DNA of 64,000 nt from DYRB01 sp963709645 (lineage in GTDB: Bacteria > Pseudomonadota > Gammaproteobacteria > Chromatiales > Chromatiaceae): positions 1-64,000 of the forward strand of contig CAVPXP010000013.1 in the NCBI GenBank assembly GCA_963709645.1, given 5' to 3'. The notes beneath the pieces are model-generated. The model was not told the origin of the DNA. It worked only from the letters and a program-made list of their open reading frames with translations, and made no database searches. Below are positions 52,901-61,982 of this stretch, in pieces. The stretch's first letter is position 1. Each line of letters opens with the position of its first letter. The position numbers were made by a program, and so were the translations under genes.

Positions 52901-54521
52901 CGCGGCGGCCGTCTTCGACGGCCTGGCCGCGGATTTCTTCTCGGTGTGGTTCCGCTTCCACCCAGAGGTGGCGTGCGAGGCCGGGATCCCCGGTTTCGAC
53001 CAGCTGCTGCCGGCGCAGAGCGATGACGAGCTGGCGGCCCTGGCAGGTTGGCTCGAGTCCCTGATCGTCGCATTGGAAGAGATCGACTATGATGCCCTGG
53101 ACCGGGAGCGGCGCATCGATCTCGAGCTCATGTTCTCCGCCGCCCGGGTCGAGCACCAGGAACTGCACCTGCGCGACTGGCGTCGCCGCGATCCGCTGCG
53201 GTTTCTCCCCACGGGGGAAATCTACCGTCTCACCCTGGCGCCGCCCCGCGACTTGCGCGGGGCCTTGGTCGAGCTTCTTGGCGGCCTGCCCCAACACCTG
53301 CGGCTCGCCGAGTCCCAGTTAGTCCCAGCCGCTGCGACAGTCGCGCCGGAGATGGCCCTGGCTGCCATCGACGAGGCGGAGAAGGGCCGCTGTTACTTGC
53401 GCGAGCTGGCCCGCAGCACCTGGCTGCGCAAGCACTGCCACGGATGGAACCAGATCGATCTCCTGGCGGATGATGCCTGCACGGCGCTGGCCGGCTTCGC
53501 GGACATGCTCAGGGCCGAGGTCGCCCCTCGCGCGTCGGGGGCCCTTGGGTGCGGCCCGCGACACCTGCGGTTCCTGCTGCGCCATCGCCATTTCATCGAC
53601 TGCGACCCGCTGGCCGGGGTAGGCTTCCTGGACCGCGCCCTCGACGAGACGGACCGTCGCCTGCGCGATCTGTGCGACACCCTGGGTATCTCACCGGAGG
53701 AATCTCCGCAACGGCTCGACGCCGTTGCCGTGGACGCGCGGACCCGGCTGGAGAGCTACCACGTTGAGTGCGAGCGCCTGCACGGGGCGCTGCTGCGTAG
53801 CGGGATCGTCACCCTTCCCCAGGCACCGCTGCACATTTGCGAGCGCCCCGATTGCCCGCGCCCGCACCGATTCGGGGCCGACTACGTTGCGGGGTGGGAC
53901 GACGACTGCAGTGGCACTCTGTTCCTGGCCAGCCAAGACGCTGGACCGGATGTGGCGCCAGACGCCCTGGCGCGGGTGCGCGGGCGTTGTCTTTCCCGGA
54001 CTTGGGGTGGGGCCCACCTGATCGCCTTTGCCGGGGGCGAGGATGCACGGCGCGTGCCGCGTCGTGTGGCTTGCGGCACCACCCTGACCCGCGGTTGGGA
54101 CATCTACCTGCGCGAGCGTCTGTGCGCGGGTGACGGCTATGGCTCCACGCCCGAGGAGCGCTTGCACGGTTTGCTGCACCGGCGTGCCCTGATCCTGAGC
54201 GCCCAGCTCGACCTGGGCCTGCATAGCGGGCAGATCAGCGGGACGCAGGTCATCGGCCAGCTGGAGGTGGGGCCGGACGGCGATCGGACCCGCCTCGTCC
54301 GACTGGCGCAGGCCCCAGGGGACGCCCTGGCAGGTGTGCTGGGCTGGCGCATGATCTCCGAGGCCAGGCGCCTGTTGGGGCAATGGCAGGGTACCGGGTT
54401 CTCCGAGCGCGCCTTCCATGACCGTCTGGTCCGCCACGGTCCGATTCCGCTGCCTCTAGTCCTGCGGCACGAGCTCGGCGGTGATTTCTTGGATGAGGTC
54501 TGCGGCGCGGTCCTGGGTTGA
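52893..54521 (+). CDS. DUF885-family protein lacking the zinc-protease motif
   Basis: 542 residues from ATG 52893. The fold-level resemblance is to DUF885 (ACR/M-type carboxypeptidase-like helical proteins): an N-terminal FSVWFRFHPEVACEAGIPG, LRGALVELLGGLPQHLRLAE, the helical middle DIDLLADDACTALAGFADML-like segments and CGPRHLRFLLRHRHFIDCDP. Where catalytic members have HExxPGHH and EGWALYaE, this one reads RTWGGAHLIAFAGGED and RGWDIYLRERLCAG. No HExxH remains. It is inserted between osmC and speD, genes adjacent in Pseudomonas. Probably a pseudo-enzyme; function unknown. Confidence 0.6.
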   Translation: MSDAAAVFDGLAADFFSVWFRFHPEVACEAGIPGFDQLLPAQSDDELAALAGWLESLIVALEEIDYDALDRERRIDLELMFSAARVEHQELHLRDWRRRDPLRFLPTGEIYRLTLAPPRDLRGALVELLGGLPQHLRLAESQLVPAAATVAPEMALAAIDEAEKGRCYLRELARSTWLRKHCHGWNQIDLLADDACTALAGFADMLRAEVAPRASGALGCGPRHLRFLLRHRHFIDCDPLAGVGFLDRALDETDRRLRDLCDTLGISPEESPQRLDAVAVDARTRLESYHVECERLHGALLRSGIVTLPQAPLHICERPDCPRPHRFGADYVAGWDDDCSGTLFLASQDAGPDVAPDALARVRGRCLSRTWGGAHLIAFAGGEDARRVPRRVACGTTLTRGWDIYLRERLCAGDGYGSTPEERLHGLLHRRALILSAQLDLGLHSGQISGTQVIGQLEVGPDGDRTRLVRLAQAPGDALAGVLGWRMISEARRLLGQWQGTGFSERAFHDRLVRHGPIPLPLVLRHELGGDFLDEVCGAVLG

Positions 54522-54580
54522 AAGCCTGCAGGCTGCGGGGTAGCTTCCGGTCCCTTTGAGCCGGATGGAGGGGGACGAGG

Positions 54581-55393
54581 ATGCCGGATACGCTCAAGAA
54601 GCTGCGCTTGCAGGGCTTCAACAACCTGACCAAGACCCTGAGCTTCAACATCTATGACGTGTGCTACGCGGATTCCGCCGAACAGCGGGCCGCCTACATC
54701 GAGTACATCGACGAGGCCTATAACGCCGCGCGCCTGACCAGCATCCTGACCGACGTGGCCAACATCATCGGGGCCAATATCCTCAACGTCGCGCGCCAGG
54801 ATTACGAGCCCCAGGGCGCCTCGGTGACCATGCTGATCGCCGAGGAGGCCGTGGCCGCGGAGCATCTCTCCAACAAGGCCTACCCCGGGCCCCTGCCGGA
54901 CGCGGTAGTGGGACACCTGGACAAGAGCCACGTCACGGTGCACACCTACCCGGAGACCAACCCCAGCGGGATCAGCACCTTTCGGGCCGACATCGATGTC
55001 GCCACCTGCGGGCGCATCTCGCCGCTACGGGCCCTAAATTATCTGATCCACAGGTTTGAGTCCGACATCGTGATCATGGACTACCGGGTGCGCGGTTTCA
55101 CCCGGGACGTGGCTGGGCGCAAGCACTTCATCGACCACAACATCAGCTCCATCCAGAATTACCTTTCCCGGGATACGAAGGAGCGCTACCAGGCGGTGGA
55201 CGTCAACGTCTATCAGGAGAACATCTTTCACACCAAGATGGCGGTCAGGGACTTCCGCCTGGACGACTACCTGTTCTGCATCGAGGAGAAGGACCTGGAG
55301 GAAAAGGACCGCCGGCGCATCCATCGGCTGGTGCGCCGGGAGGTGGCGGAGATCTTCTACGGGCGTAACCTGGCCCGAAATCTGGAATTCTAG
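54581..55393 (+). CDS. speD: S-adenosylmethionine decarboxylase proenzyme
   Basis: 270 residues, E. coli SpeD class: KLRLQGFNNLTKTLSFNIYD, VGHLDKSHVTVHTYPETNPS with the Lys-Ser processing site that yields the pyruvoyl group, STFRADIDVATCGRISPLRA, and DYRVRGFTRDVAGRKHFIDH. Makes decarboxylated SAM for spermidine. Start ATG 54581 after GAGG. Next to crp and coq7, the conserved Pseudomonas order. Confidence 0.96.
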   Translation: MPDTLKKLRLQGFNNLTKTLSFNIYDVCYADSAEQRAAYIEYIDEAYNAARLTSILTDVANIIGANILNVARQDYEPQGASVTMLIAEEAVAAEHLSNKAYPGPLPDAVVGHLDKSHVTVHTYPETNPSGISTFRADIDVATCGRISPLRALNYLIHRFESDIVIMDYRVRGFTRDVAGRKHFIDHNISSIQNYLSRDTKERYQAVDVNVYQENIFHTKMAVRDFRLDDYLFCIEEKDLEEKDRRRIHRLVRREVAEIFYGRNLARNLEF

Positions 55394-55522
55394 GTCGGCT
55401 GCGCCAGCCAACTCAGTTTGGGTCGAGACCCTGGGAGCGGGGATCCACAGACGGCGGCGCACGATGGGGGCTGGACTGGTGCTTGGCCGGTCGCGCCGAA
55501 GGCGGCGCTTCGAAAGCTCATC

Positions 55523-56167
55523 TCAGACCCAATAGACAGTCCTGGTCATGACCTGTGACGCCAAGCGCATCCCCCAGCGGATGGGGGCGGGCAAGTCGGC
55601 CCCGCCGGCTGCCCGGGCCACCTCCGCGTGGTGGACCTCGTCGGTCTTCATTTGCTCCAGCACTGCACGGTCCTTGGCGTCGTAGGCCGGGACCTGCCCC
55701 AGGTGGTGGTCGAGGTGGTTCTCCACCTGCCGCTCCGTCTCGACCACGAAACCCAGGCTCCACCTGTCTCCCGCTAGCCCCGCGGCGGCGCCGATGGCGA
55801 AAGAGCCGGTGTACCAGAGGGGGTTGAGCAGGCTCTTGCGCTCGCCGAGGGCCTCGATGCGGTCCTCGCACCAGGCCAGGTGGTCGTTTTCCTCCTGTGC
55901 CGAGCGCTCCATCTTAGCGCGTACCTCCGGCAGGCGGGCGGTCAGCGCCTGGCCCTGGTAGAGCCCCTGGGCACACACCTCGCCGGTGTGGTTGATTCGC
56001 ATCAGGCGGGCCATGTGGCGGCGCTCGGCGTCCGCCAGGTCAGGCTCCGGCAGCCCGGCGGCGGGGTTGGGGCGCTCAGTGACCTGGGGCCGTCCGAAGA
56101 CGGCACGCAGGGCCTGGTCAAGGTTGACGATGACGCGGTCCAGGGGTGAGTAGGCACGCTGGTGCAT
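55523..56167 (-). CDS. coq7: 3-demethoxyubiquinol 3-hydroxylase (Coq7)
   Basis: 214 residues from ATG 56167 (SPLDRVIVNLDQALRAVFG). Di-iron ligands visible: Glu in INHTGEVCAQGLYQGQAL, Glu/His in AQEENDHLAWCEDRIEALGE, Glu in VETERQVENHLDHHLGQVPA, and the pair in MKTDEVHHAEVARAAGG. Performs the last ring hydroxylation in ubiquinone synthesis. Convergent with speD. Confidence 0.95.
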   Translation of the reverse strand: MHQRAYSPLDRVIVNLDQALRAVFGRPQVTERPNPAAGLPEPDLADAERRHMARLMRINHTGEVCAQGLYQGQALTARLPEVRAKMERSAQEENDHLAWCEDRIEALGERKSLLNPLWYTGSFAIGAAAGLAGDRWSLGFVVETERQVENHLDHHLGQVPAYDAKDRAVLEQMKTDEVHHAEVARAAGGADLPAPIRWGMRLASQVMTRTVYWV

Positions 56168-56399
56168 GACGGCTCGCTGGCAGATGTCCTGTGGCGGGGG
56201 CGGTCGCCGAATTGTGCGGCCGGGGCCTGGGTGGTTCAAGCTGAAATGGGCAGCCAGCTATTCGCCGTCAGGCCGGATGCCGCGAGCACGTCGATTGTCG
56301 ACCCCCCATCGATCGGTTTGCTGACCAGCCGCGCGGGTGTGCCGGCAAGGCCTTGTTGTGATTTTTCGTACGCCTGACGGCTGATCGCTACGTTCAGAA

Positions 56400-57591
56400 T
56401 CAAGGCTGCCCGAGCTGGCGGGCGATCAGCTCCACTGGGTGGCACACCTCTATAGAGAGGCCGACCTCGCGCAGGCCAGCGGCCAGGTGCAGGGCGCAGC
56501 CGGGGTTGGTGGTCACCAGGACCTGGGGCCGGAGCCGCGTGAGGTGGTCGAGCTTGTCCCTGAGCAGGGCGCCGGCCGTCTGCGGTTGTTGCAGGAGATA
56601 GGTCCCGGCCGCCCCGCAACACAGGGCGTTGTCGGGGAGGGCGGCGACCCTCAGTCCAGGGATGCGGGCGAGCAGGCGATAGACGTCGGTGTTGCCTCCG
56701 AGCTGGTTGCGGTGGGAGCAGGGCTCGTGGACCAGGACGTCCACTAACATCGGGGTCAGGGCCAGCCCGGCCGGCCAGGGGACCGTCGCGAGGAAGCGGC
56801 AGATCTCTTGGGTCTGGGCGAGAGCTGGGTGGGCGCGCAGCTCTGCCACGCACGCACTGGCAATCCCGACCAGGGGCCGCCCGGTGAAGGCGACCGCATT
56901 GCGTTGCCAGTAAGGCGCCAGCCTCGTTCGGGAATCCGTTGTGGCGGAACATGGCCCCGCAGCACCCCTGGCCGGTAGGCCGCATGACGCTCACCCCGAG
57001 GCGTTCCAGGACCGAGACTGCGGCTGACAGGGTTGCGGGCTGAGTCACCTCAGAGACGCAGCCGAGGAACAGTGCAACGTCTCCGTCAGCCTTGTCCGCC
57101 CCATCCCAGCACGGGGGCCGGTGTAGGTCTTCGCCGAGGCGGGCGTAGGCATAGAGGCGGGGAAAACGGCGTAAGCCGAGTCGCCTGGCTGCGCTGCCCA
57201 GGCCGGTTGCGCGGTACAGCACGGCAAGGCGTTCGGCCATTCGCATGAACTTCGGGCTTGCGAGGGCACCGAGCCAGGCCCGTTTGACCCAGCGGCGCCA
57301 GGGAGGCATGGCCTCCGTCAGGCGTGCGCGGGCCTGGTCCACGATGGCGCCGACGGTGACCAGGGAGGGGCAGACTGGCTCGCAGGCACGGCACCCCAGG
57401 CAGCTCGCGAGGTGGGCGTCGAGCCGTCCCGACGGGGGCAGGGCGCCGCTCGTCAGTGCTTGGATCAGGGCAATACGCCCGCGGGGTGACTCGGCTTCGT
57501 CGCGGGTCAGCCGGTAGGTCGGGCAGTGCGGCAGACACAGACCGCACTTCACGCACTGGTCGGTGGCCTCGATGAGCGTGTCCTTGGTCAA
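56400..57591 (-). CDS. glcF: glycolate oxidase iron-sulfur subunit GlcF, one frameshift
   Basis: About 396 residues from a TTG near 57591. Two 4Fe-4S clusters in ATDQCVKCGLCLPHCPTYRL and ASCLGCRACEPVCPSLVTVG; then CCG-type motifs GQGCCGAMFRHNGF and DNALCCGAAGTYLLQQPQTA with LVHEPCSHRNQLGG. A shift near 56925 separates FPNEA from VAFTGRPLVGIASACVAELR. GlcDEF oxidises glycolate; glcD and glcE are not in the window. It ends at 56400. Divergent from the ferredoxin gene. Confidence 0.9.
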
Positions 57592-57751
57592 TTTCGGTGG
57601 ATTGGGGCTCGGCTGGGGGCTTGGTCTCAACCTGGGTCTCGTCCTGAGCGAGGACCGCTGCCGCCGGGTCGACGCGCGGGCGCGGGCGCAGGGCGCCAAT
57701 GGTAACCTCTCTCCAGACCATTTCACCGCCCTGCGAGGAGCCCGCACCGCC

Positions 57752-58066
57752 ATGGCCTACTACAAGTACCACGTCTTCTTCTGCACCAACCTCCGCGACG
57801 ACGGCGCCCAGTGTTGCGCTCAATGTGACGCCCAGGGCCACCGCGATTACCTAAAAGGGCGCACCAAGGAGTTGGGTATCGCCGGGCCCGGCGGGGTCCG
57901 GGTCAACAGCGCCGGCTGCATGGACCGCTGTGCCGAGGGCCCGGTGGTGGTCGTCTACCCCGAGGCGACTTGGTACACCTATGTGGATCGCAGCGATCTC
58001 GACGAAATCCTGCAAGAGCATCTGGTGGGCGGGCGCGTCGTGGAGCGCCTGCGTCTTCCGGGGTGA
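57752..58066 (+). CDS. 2Fe-2S thioredoxin-like ferredoxin
   Basis: 104 residues from ATG 57752: MAYYKYHVFFCTNLRDDGAQ, CCAQCDAQGHRDYLKGRTKE and GVRVNSAGCMDRCAEGPVVV, then YPEATWYTYVDRSDLDEILQ. Four cysteines in the C-x(10-12)-C...C-x3-C pattern typical of thioredoxin-fold ferredoxins. Cytoplasmic electron or cluster carrier with unknown partner. Confidence 0.93.
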   Translation: MAYYKYHVFFCTNLRDDGAQCCAQCDAQGHRDYLKGRTKELGIAGPGGVRVNSAGCMDRCAEGPVVVVYPEATWYTYVDRSDLDEILQEHLVGGRVVERLRLPG

Positions 58067-58073
58067 AGCTGTT

Positions 58074-58120
58074 GTATCTGAGATACCGGTATTGACAACG
58101 GCGCAACAATATCAGATATT
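58074..58120 (+). promoter_or_regulatory. sigma-70 promoter with two 13-bp palindromes
   Basis: TTGACA (58092-58097), 17-base spacer, GATATT (58115-58120). A perfect palindrome AATATCAGATATT (58108-58120) covers the -10, and another, GTATCTGAGATAC (58074-58086), sits just upstream of the -35. Both contain a TATC..GATA core, suggesting one operator type that brackets the promoter. Confidence 0.6.
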
Positions 58121-58126
58121 AGCGAT

Positions 58127-58215
58127 GTACTGATTCGCTTTGGCGGTTCAGTCGTCCTCTATCCTCCTTTGGTGGTTATGTTTCGGGCGCGCCTCTCACG
58201 AGACGCGCCCTTTTT
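58127..58215 (+). ncRNA. candidate small RNA or rplM leader
   Basis: From the promoter's expected start near 58127 to the terminator at 58185-58215 there are about 90 bases without an ORF. They contain a C/U-rich stretch TCGTCCTCTATCCTCCTTTG, able to pair with Shine-Dalgarno sites. It could be a free sRNA or an attenuated rplM-rpsI leader (ATG at 58329). No known family is recognised. Confidence 0.45.
58185..58215 (+). terminator. rho-independent terminator between ferredoxin and rplM
   Basis: GGGCGCG (58185-58191) pairs with CGCGCCC (58204-58210) and CTC with GAG inside; followed by five T, C, T, T. It is placed upstream of rplM rather than directly after the ferredoxin stop (118 bases away). 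Confidence 0.85.
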
Positions 58216-58328
58216 CTTGGGCTTGCCACGCCCTGGTCCCCTAGGTGTTGCCAAGCCCAGGGGACGCTTGTATCATCCGCGGTCTTTCTCGAAACCGAAC
58301 CCCAGCCATCTCCGGAGAAGACAAGGAC

Positions 58329-58757
58329 ATGACGACTTTGAGCGCAAAGCCCGCCGAGGTCCGCCGCGAGTGGTATCTCGTGGATGCCGACGGCAAGACG
58401 CTCGGCCGGCTTGCCACCGAATTGGCGCGCCGCCTACGCGGTAAGCACAAGCCTCAGTACACCCCACATGTGGACACGGGTGACTTCATCGTCGTCGTCA
58501 ACGCCGAGAAGATCCATGTCACCGGCAATAAGCTCCAGGACAAGATGTACTACCGGCACACCGGCTACGTCGGCAATCTGAAGTCCATGAACCTGGAGAA
58601 GCTGCTCCAGAAGGCCCCGGACCGTGCCATCACCCTCGCCGTGAAGGGCATGCTGCCGCATAACCCCCTGGGGCGTGCGATGCTCCGGAAGCTGCGCGTC
58701 TACGCCGGGCCGGCCCACGGCCACCAGGCCCAGCAGCCTCAGCCACTGAATATCTAG
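58329..58757 (+). CDS. rplM: 50S ribosomal protein L13
   Basis: 142 residues: REWYLVDADGKTLGRLATEL, HVDTGDFIVVVNAEKIHVTG, YYRHTGYVGNLKSMNLEKLL, AVKGMLPHNPLGRAMLRKLR and VYAGPAHGHQAQQPQPLNI. Full length. Start ATG 58329 after AGGACA. Operon with rpsI, 55 bases downstream. Confidence 0.98.
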   Translation: MTTLSAKPAEVRREWYLVDADGKTLGRLATELARRLRGKHKPQYTPHVDTGDFIVVVNAEKIHVTGNKLQDKMYYRHTGYVGNLKSMNLEKLLQKAPDRAITLAVKGMLPHNPLGRAMLRKLRVYAGPAHGHQAQQPQPLNI

Positions 58758-58812
58758 CGGTTACCAGCCCCGCCCCACGGCCAGCCAAACTGACACGACC
58801 GGATCAAGCCCC

Positions 58813-59202
58813 ATGACGGAAACCCTGCACACCATCGGCCGCCGCAAGTCCTCCAGCGCGCGCGTTTTCATGACGCTCGGCAGCGGCAACATCACCGTGA
58901 ACGGTCGCCCGCTGGACCAGTTCTTTGGTCGCGAGACCGCGCGCATGATCGTCCGTCAGCCGCTGGAGACGGTGGCCATGGCCAATCGGGTCGATGTCCG
59001 CGTCACCGTCATCGGCGGCGGGACCTCCGGCCAGGCCGGTGCTATCCGCCACGGTATTGCCCGCGCCTTGGTGGCCTTCAACGAAGAGCTTCGCCGTCCA
59101 ATGCGCAAAGCCGGGTTCCTGACCCGCGACGCCCGTGAGGTTGAGCGCAAGAAGGTCGGCCTGCACAAGGCACGCCGCGCCCCGCAGTTCTCCAAGCGCT
59201 AA
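58813..59202 (+). CDS. rpsI: 30S ribosomal protein S9
   Basis: 129 residues: TIGRRKSSSARVFMTLGSGN, VDVRVTVIGGGTSGQAGAIR, HGIARALVAFNEELRRPMRK and the universally conserved tail KKVGLHKARRAPQFSKR, whose final basic residues reach the P-site tRNA. Standard length. Confidence 0.98.
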   Translation: MTETLHTIGRRKSSSARVFMTLGSGNITVNGRPLDQFFGRETARMIVRQPLETVAMANRVDVRVTVIGGGTSGQAGAIRHGIARALVAFNEELRRPMRKAGFLTRDAREVERKKVGLHKARRAPQFSKR

Positions 59203-59220
59203 ACGGGCGACCGACTCCCT

Positions 59221-59294
59221 TGGGGGATCGTCTAGTGGTAGGACAGCGGACTCTGACTCCGTCAACCTAGGTTCAAATCCTAGTCCCCCAGCCA
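59221..59294 (+). tRNA. tRNA-Gln (CUG anticodon)
   Basis: Acceptor TGGGGGA pairs TCCCCCA, followed by encoded GCCA; D-arm TCTAGTGGTAGGAC; anticodon stem GCGGA/TCCGT with loop CTCTGAC giving anticodon CTG; T-arm CCTAGGTTCAAATCCTAGG-like. 74 bases including CCA. Confidence 0.95.
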
Positions 59295-59303
59295 ACTCGA
59301 CAG

Positions 59304-59332
59304 AAACCGGCCTTCGCGCCGGTTTTCTTTTT
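59304..59332 (+). terminator. terminator after tRNA-Gln
   Basis: AAACCGGC (59304-59311), loop CTTCGC, GCCGGTTT (59318-59325), then TCTTTTT. It ends the rpsI/tRNA transcript. Confidence 0.88.
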
Positions 59333-59611
59333 GGGGCGCGGTTGGGTCCGACCGTGCCTTGTCGGGCGGGCGCCTGGCGTCAAGGACGAACTCAGGTTGT
59401 CGCGCAACTGCAACGCATCTACACCTCCCGGCGCTAGGCACCATCGCCGATGCCCCGTCTTTGACGTATCAAAAACACAACATCTCAACTTTTTGTATCT
59501 TTTTTCAAAAAAACTGTTGCGCAAATCTCCGGTGTCACCTATTATTCTTCCCGCAAAGCATGAGTCTGTCTGGTTAAGCAGACATTGGGTCAATCCACAA
59601 CACTGGAGCAC

Positions 59612-61013
59612 ATGATGAACAAGAAGCTTCTTTCTCTGGCGGTCGCCGCCGCTCTCGTCGCCCCCGCCGCCGCTATGGCCGAGGCTACCCTCTACGGCAA
59701 GCTCAACGTCTCGCTCGACTACGCGAACGTTACGAACGTGGTCCTGCCGATCTACGGGCTTACGCTCCGCCCCCAACGGCCAGATCTTCGTGAATCCGGC
59801 CGGCAACCGGGTACCTGACCCGAGACCGTCCCCGGTCAGGACTTCGACGGTTGGGGCATGTCTGAAAATGGCTACATTCCCGGTGCGGGCCGTGCGAGCC
59901 GCTTGGGTGTCAAGGGCTCCGAGGATCTGGGCGGCGGTCTGAAGGCCATCTATCAGGTCGAGTTCGGCATCAACTGCGAACGACACCAACAACAACGTCC
60001 TCAGCAACGCCGACGCGATCACGATGCGTAACACCTTCGTCGGTCTCGCCGGCGGCTGGGGTACCGCGCTCATGGGTCGTCACGACACCCCGATGAAGAT
60101 CTCCACCGGCAAGCTGGACCTGTTCGCCGACACCATGGCGGACTACAACGGCACCGTCGGTTTCCGCGATCTGCGTGCCGACAACGCCGTGGCCTACATC
60201 TCCCCGAGCTTCGCCGGCTTCACCTTCGCCGGTGCGATCATTCCGGCTGGCGGCGCCACTGGCGGGTATAACAGTAACGCGCAGGCCAACGGCCTGAACC
60301 TCAACGAGGAGCGAGCTGGCCGGTGCCTACTCCCTGGCCGGTATCTACAGCAACGGGCCCTTCTACGCGTCGATCGCCTACGAGTCCCTGGGCAGCGAGC
60401 ACTTCAACACCCAGGCCGTCAGCGTGAACCTGAACAACTGCCCGTATGAGAGCCCGGTCCTGCGGACACCTGCCACCCCGTACTCCAGTGCTTGTGCCTA
60501 TACCGACAACGACGCCACCGCATGGCGTGCCGGTCTGGGTATCCTCGACTGGAACGGCTTCACCCTGACCGCGATCTATGAGCACCGCGAAAACGAGCCC
60601 TGTCAGCGACCAGTACACCGCCTTCACCGATCCGTTGAACGCCGGCCAACAGCTGGTACTTCCCCGTTGCGTCGGACAAGATCGAGCTGTGGCAGATCCA
60701 GGCCGGCTACGCCTTCGGCAACTCCATGGTCAAGGCCATGTACGGCAACGCGGACCAGAGCAGCGACTACGGCATCGGCGCCAACCCGTCGCGTCGGCGA
60801 CACGCCCAGCTGGGCGGAGGGGCTCTGTACGACAGCAACTTGTCGGATGGGTACGAAGGCGATCTCCAGACCTGGGCGGTCGGCTACGACTACAACTTCA
60901 GCAAGCGCACCAAGGTCTATGCCTTGTATACCTCCGTCACCAACGACGCCAAGGACGTTGTGGCCGGGTCCGAGTGGGACGGCTTCTCCCTGGGCATGAT
61001 GCACAGCTTCTAA
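59612..61013 (+). CDS. Gram-negative general porin, frameshifted
   Basis: About 460 residues over several frames. Signal MMNKKLLSLAVAAALVAPAA cut after AMA, then EATLYGKLNVSLDYANV (porin first strand), GRASRLGVKGSEDLGGGLKA, IYQVEFGIN, FVGLAGGWGTALMGRHDTPM, ADNAVAYISPSFAGFTFAGA, and the C-terminal strand VVAGSEWDGFSLGMMHSF ending in phenylalanine as BamA requires. At least five shifts (near 59750, 59980, 60310, 60600, 60660). GGAG precedes the start; a terminator follows. Confidence 0.88.
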
Positions 61014-61040
61014 GCCTCGCTTAGATTCTGGGAGTAACGA

Positions 61041-61068
61041 AACGGGGCCTTCGGGCCCCGTTTTTTTT
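61041..61068 (+). terminator. rho-independent terminator of the porin gene
   Basis: AACGGGGCC (61041-61049), loop TTCG, GGCCCCGTT (61054-61062) and a run of eight T. UUCG tetraloop stem, very stable. Confidence 0.95.
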
Positions 61069-61162
61069 GCCCGGCTGTCCTGAAGCCGATGACCTGCCCC
61101 GATCGGCGAAGAGACGGCATGGCCGAGGGTCTGGAGCCTGGTGACAGCTTGTGCGCGCCACG

Positions 61163-61933
61163 CTATCGGAAGGGTGTTGGCCCCGACAAACCGGCCCCTA
61201 TGGCACTGGGCGTTCGCGCCATCGGCAATCCTGGCGTCCCGATAGGTGCCGCAGCGCTTGCCGGATGTCTCGCTACCCGGCCGTCACAACCGTCCGAGCC
61301 CCCCGGCGTCCCCAGGATCAGCACATCCGCCGGCCGCAGGGCGAAGATCCCCACCGTCACCACACCGGGCAGGTTGTTGAGGTGCTGCTCGAGGTCCTTG
61401 GGATTGACGATCTCCAGGTGGTGGACGTCCAGGATGACGTTGCCGTTGTCGGTCACGAAACCCTCGCGCCAGACAGGGGTCCCGCCGAGCTTGACCAGCT
61501 CCCGGCCGATGAGGCTGCGGGCCATGGGGATGACCTCCACAGGCAGGGGGAATTTGCCCAGGACTTCGACCAGCTTGGCCTCGTCGGCAATGCAGACGAA
61601 TTGCTTGCTGGCCGCGGCGACGATCTTCTCCCGGGTCAGGGCCCCGCCGCCGCCTTTGATGAGCTCAAGCCGGTGGTTGGACTCGTCCGCCCCATCCACA
61701 TAAAGCTCGAGGTCGCCGACCGCGTTGAGGTCGAAGACGGGGATGCCGTGGGCCTTCATGCGCGCCGTGGAGACTTCGGAGCTGGACACGGCCCCCTCGA
61801 TGCGGCCCTTGATATCGGCGAGGCAGTCGATGAAGTGGTTCACGGTGGAGCCGGTGCCGACCCCGATGATGCCGCCGCCCACATAGTCGAGAGCCGCCTG
61901 GGCGGCCAGTTTCTTCATCTCGTCCTGGGTCAT
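61163..61933 (-). CDS. rpiA: ribose-5-phosphate isomerase A
   Basis: From ATG 61933: EMKKLAAQAALDYVGGGIIG, VGTGSTVNHFIDCLADIKGR, LELYVDGADESNHRLELIKG, GGGALTREKIVAAASKQFVC and VHHLEIVNPKDLEQHLNNLP. The conserved protein should end about LILGTPGG, near residue 216. A single-base shift in the GGGGGG run around 61305 would place the stop at 61284, so the 40-residue tail read to 61163 is probably spurious. Converts ribose-5-P and ribulose-5-P in the Calvin and pentose-phosphate cycles. Confidence 0.95.
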   Translation of the reverse strand: MTQDEMKKLAAQAALDYVGGGIIGVGTGSTVNHFIDCLADIKGRIEGAVSSSEVSTARMKAHGIPVFDLNAVGDLELYVDGADESNHRLELIKGGGGALTREKIVAAASKQFVCIADEAKLVEVLGKFPLPVEVIPMARSLIGRELVKLGGTPVWREGFVTDNGNVILDVHHLEIVNPKDLEQHLNNLPGVVTVGIFALRPADVLILGTPGGSDGCDGRVARHPASAAAPIGTPGLPMARTPSAIGAGLSGPTPFR

Positions 61934-61982
61934 GGGTGTCCTCCGTAGGGTTGTTGGATCGCGTGGCATCATCCCAAAATGA

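Noticed and set aside
56168..56399. Possible gene between coq7 and glcF
   Set aside because: Open frames exist but show no start, ribosome site or family resemblance; treated as intergenic.
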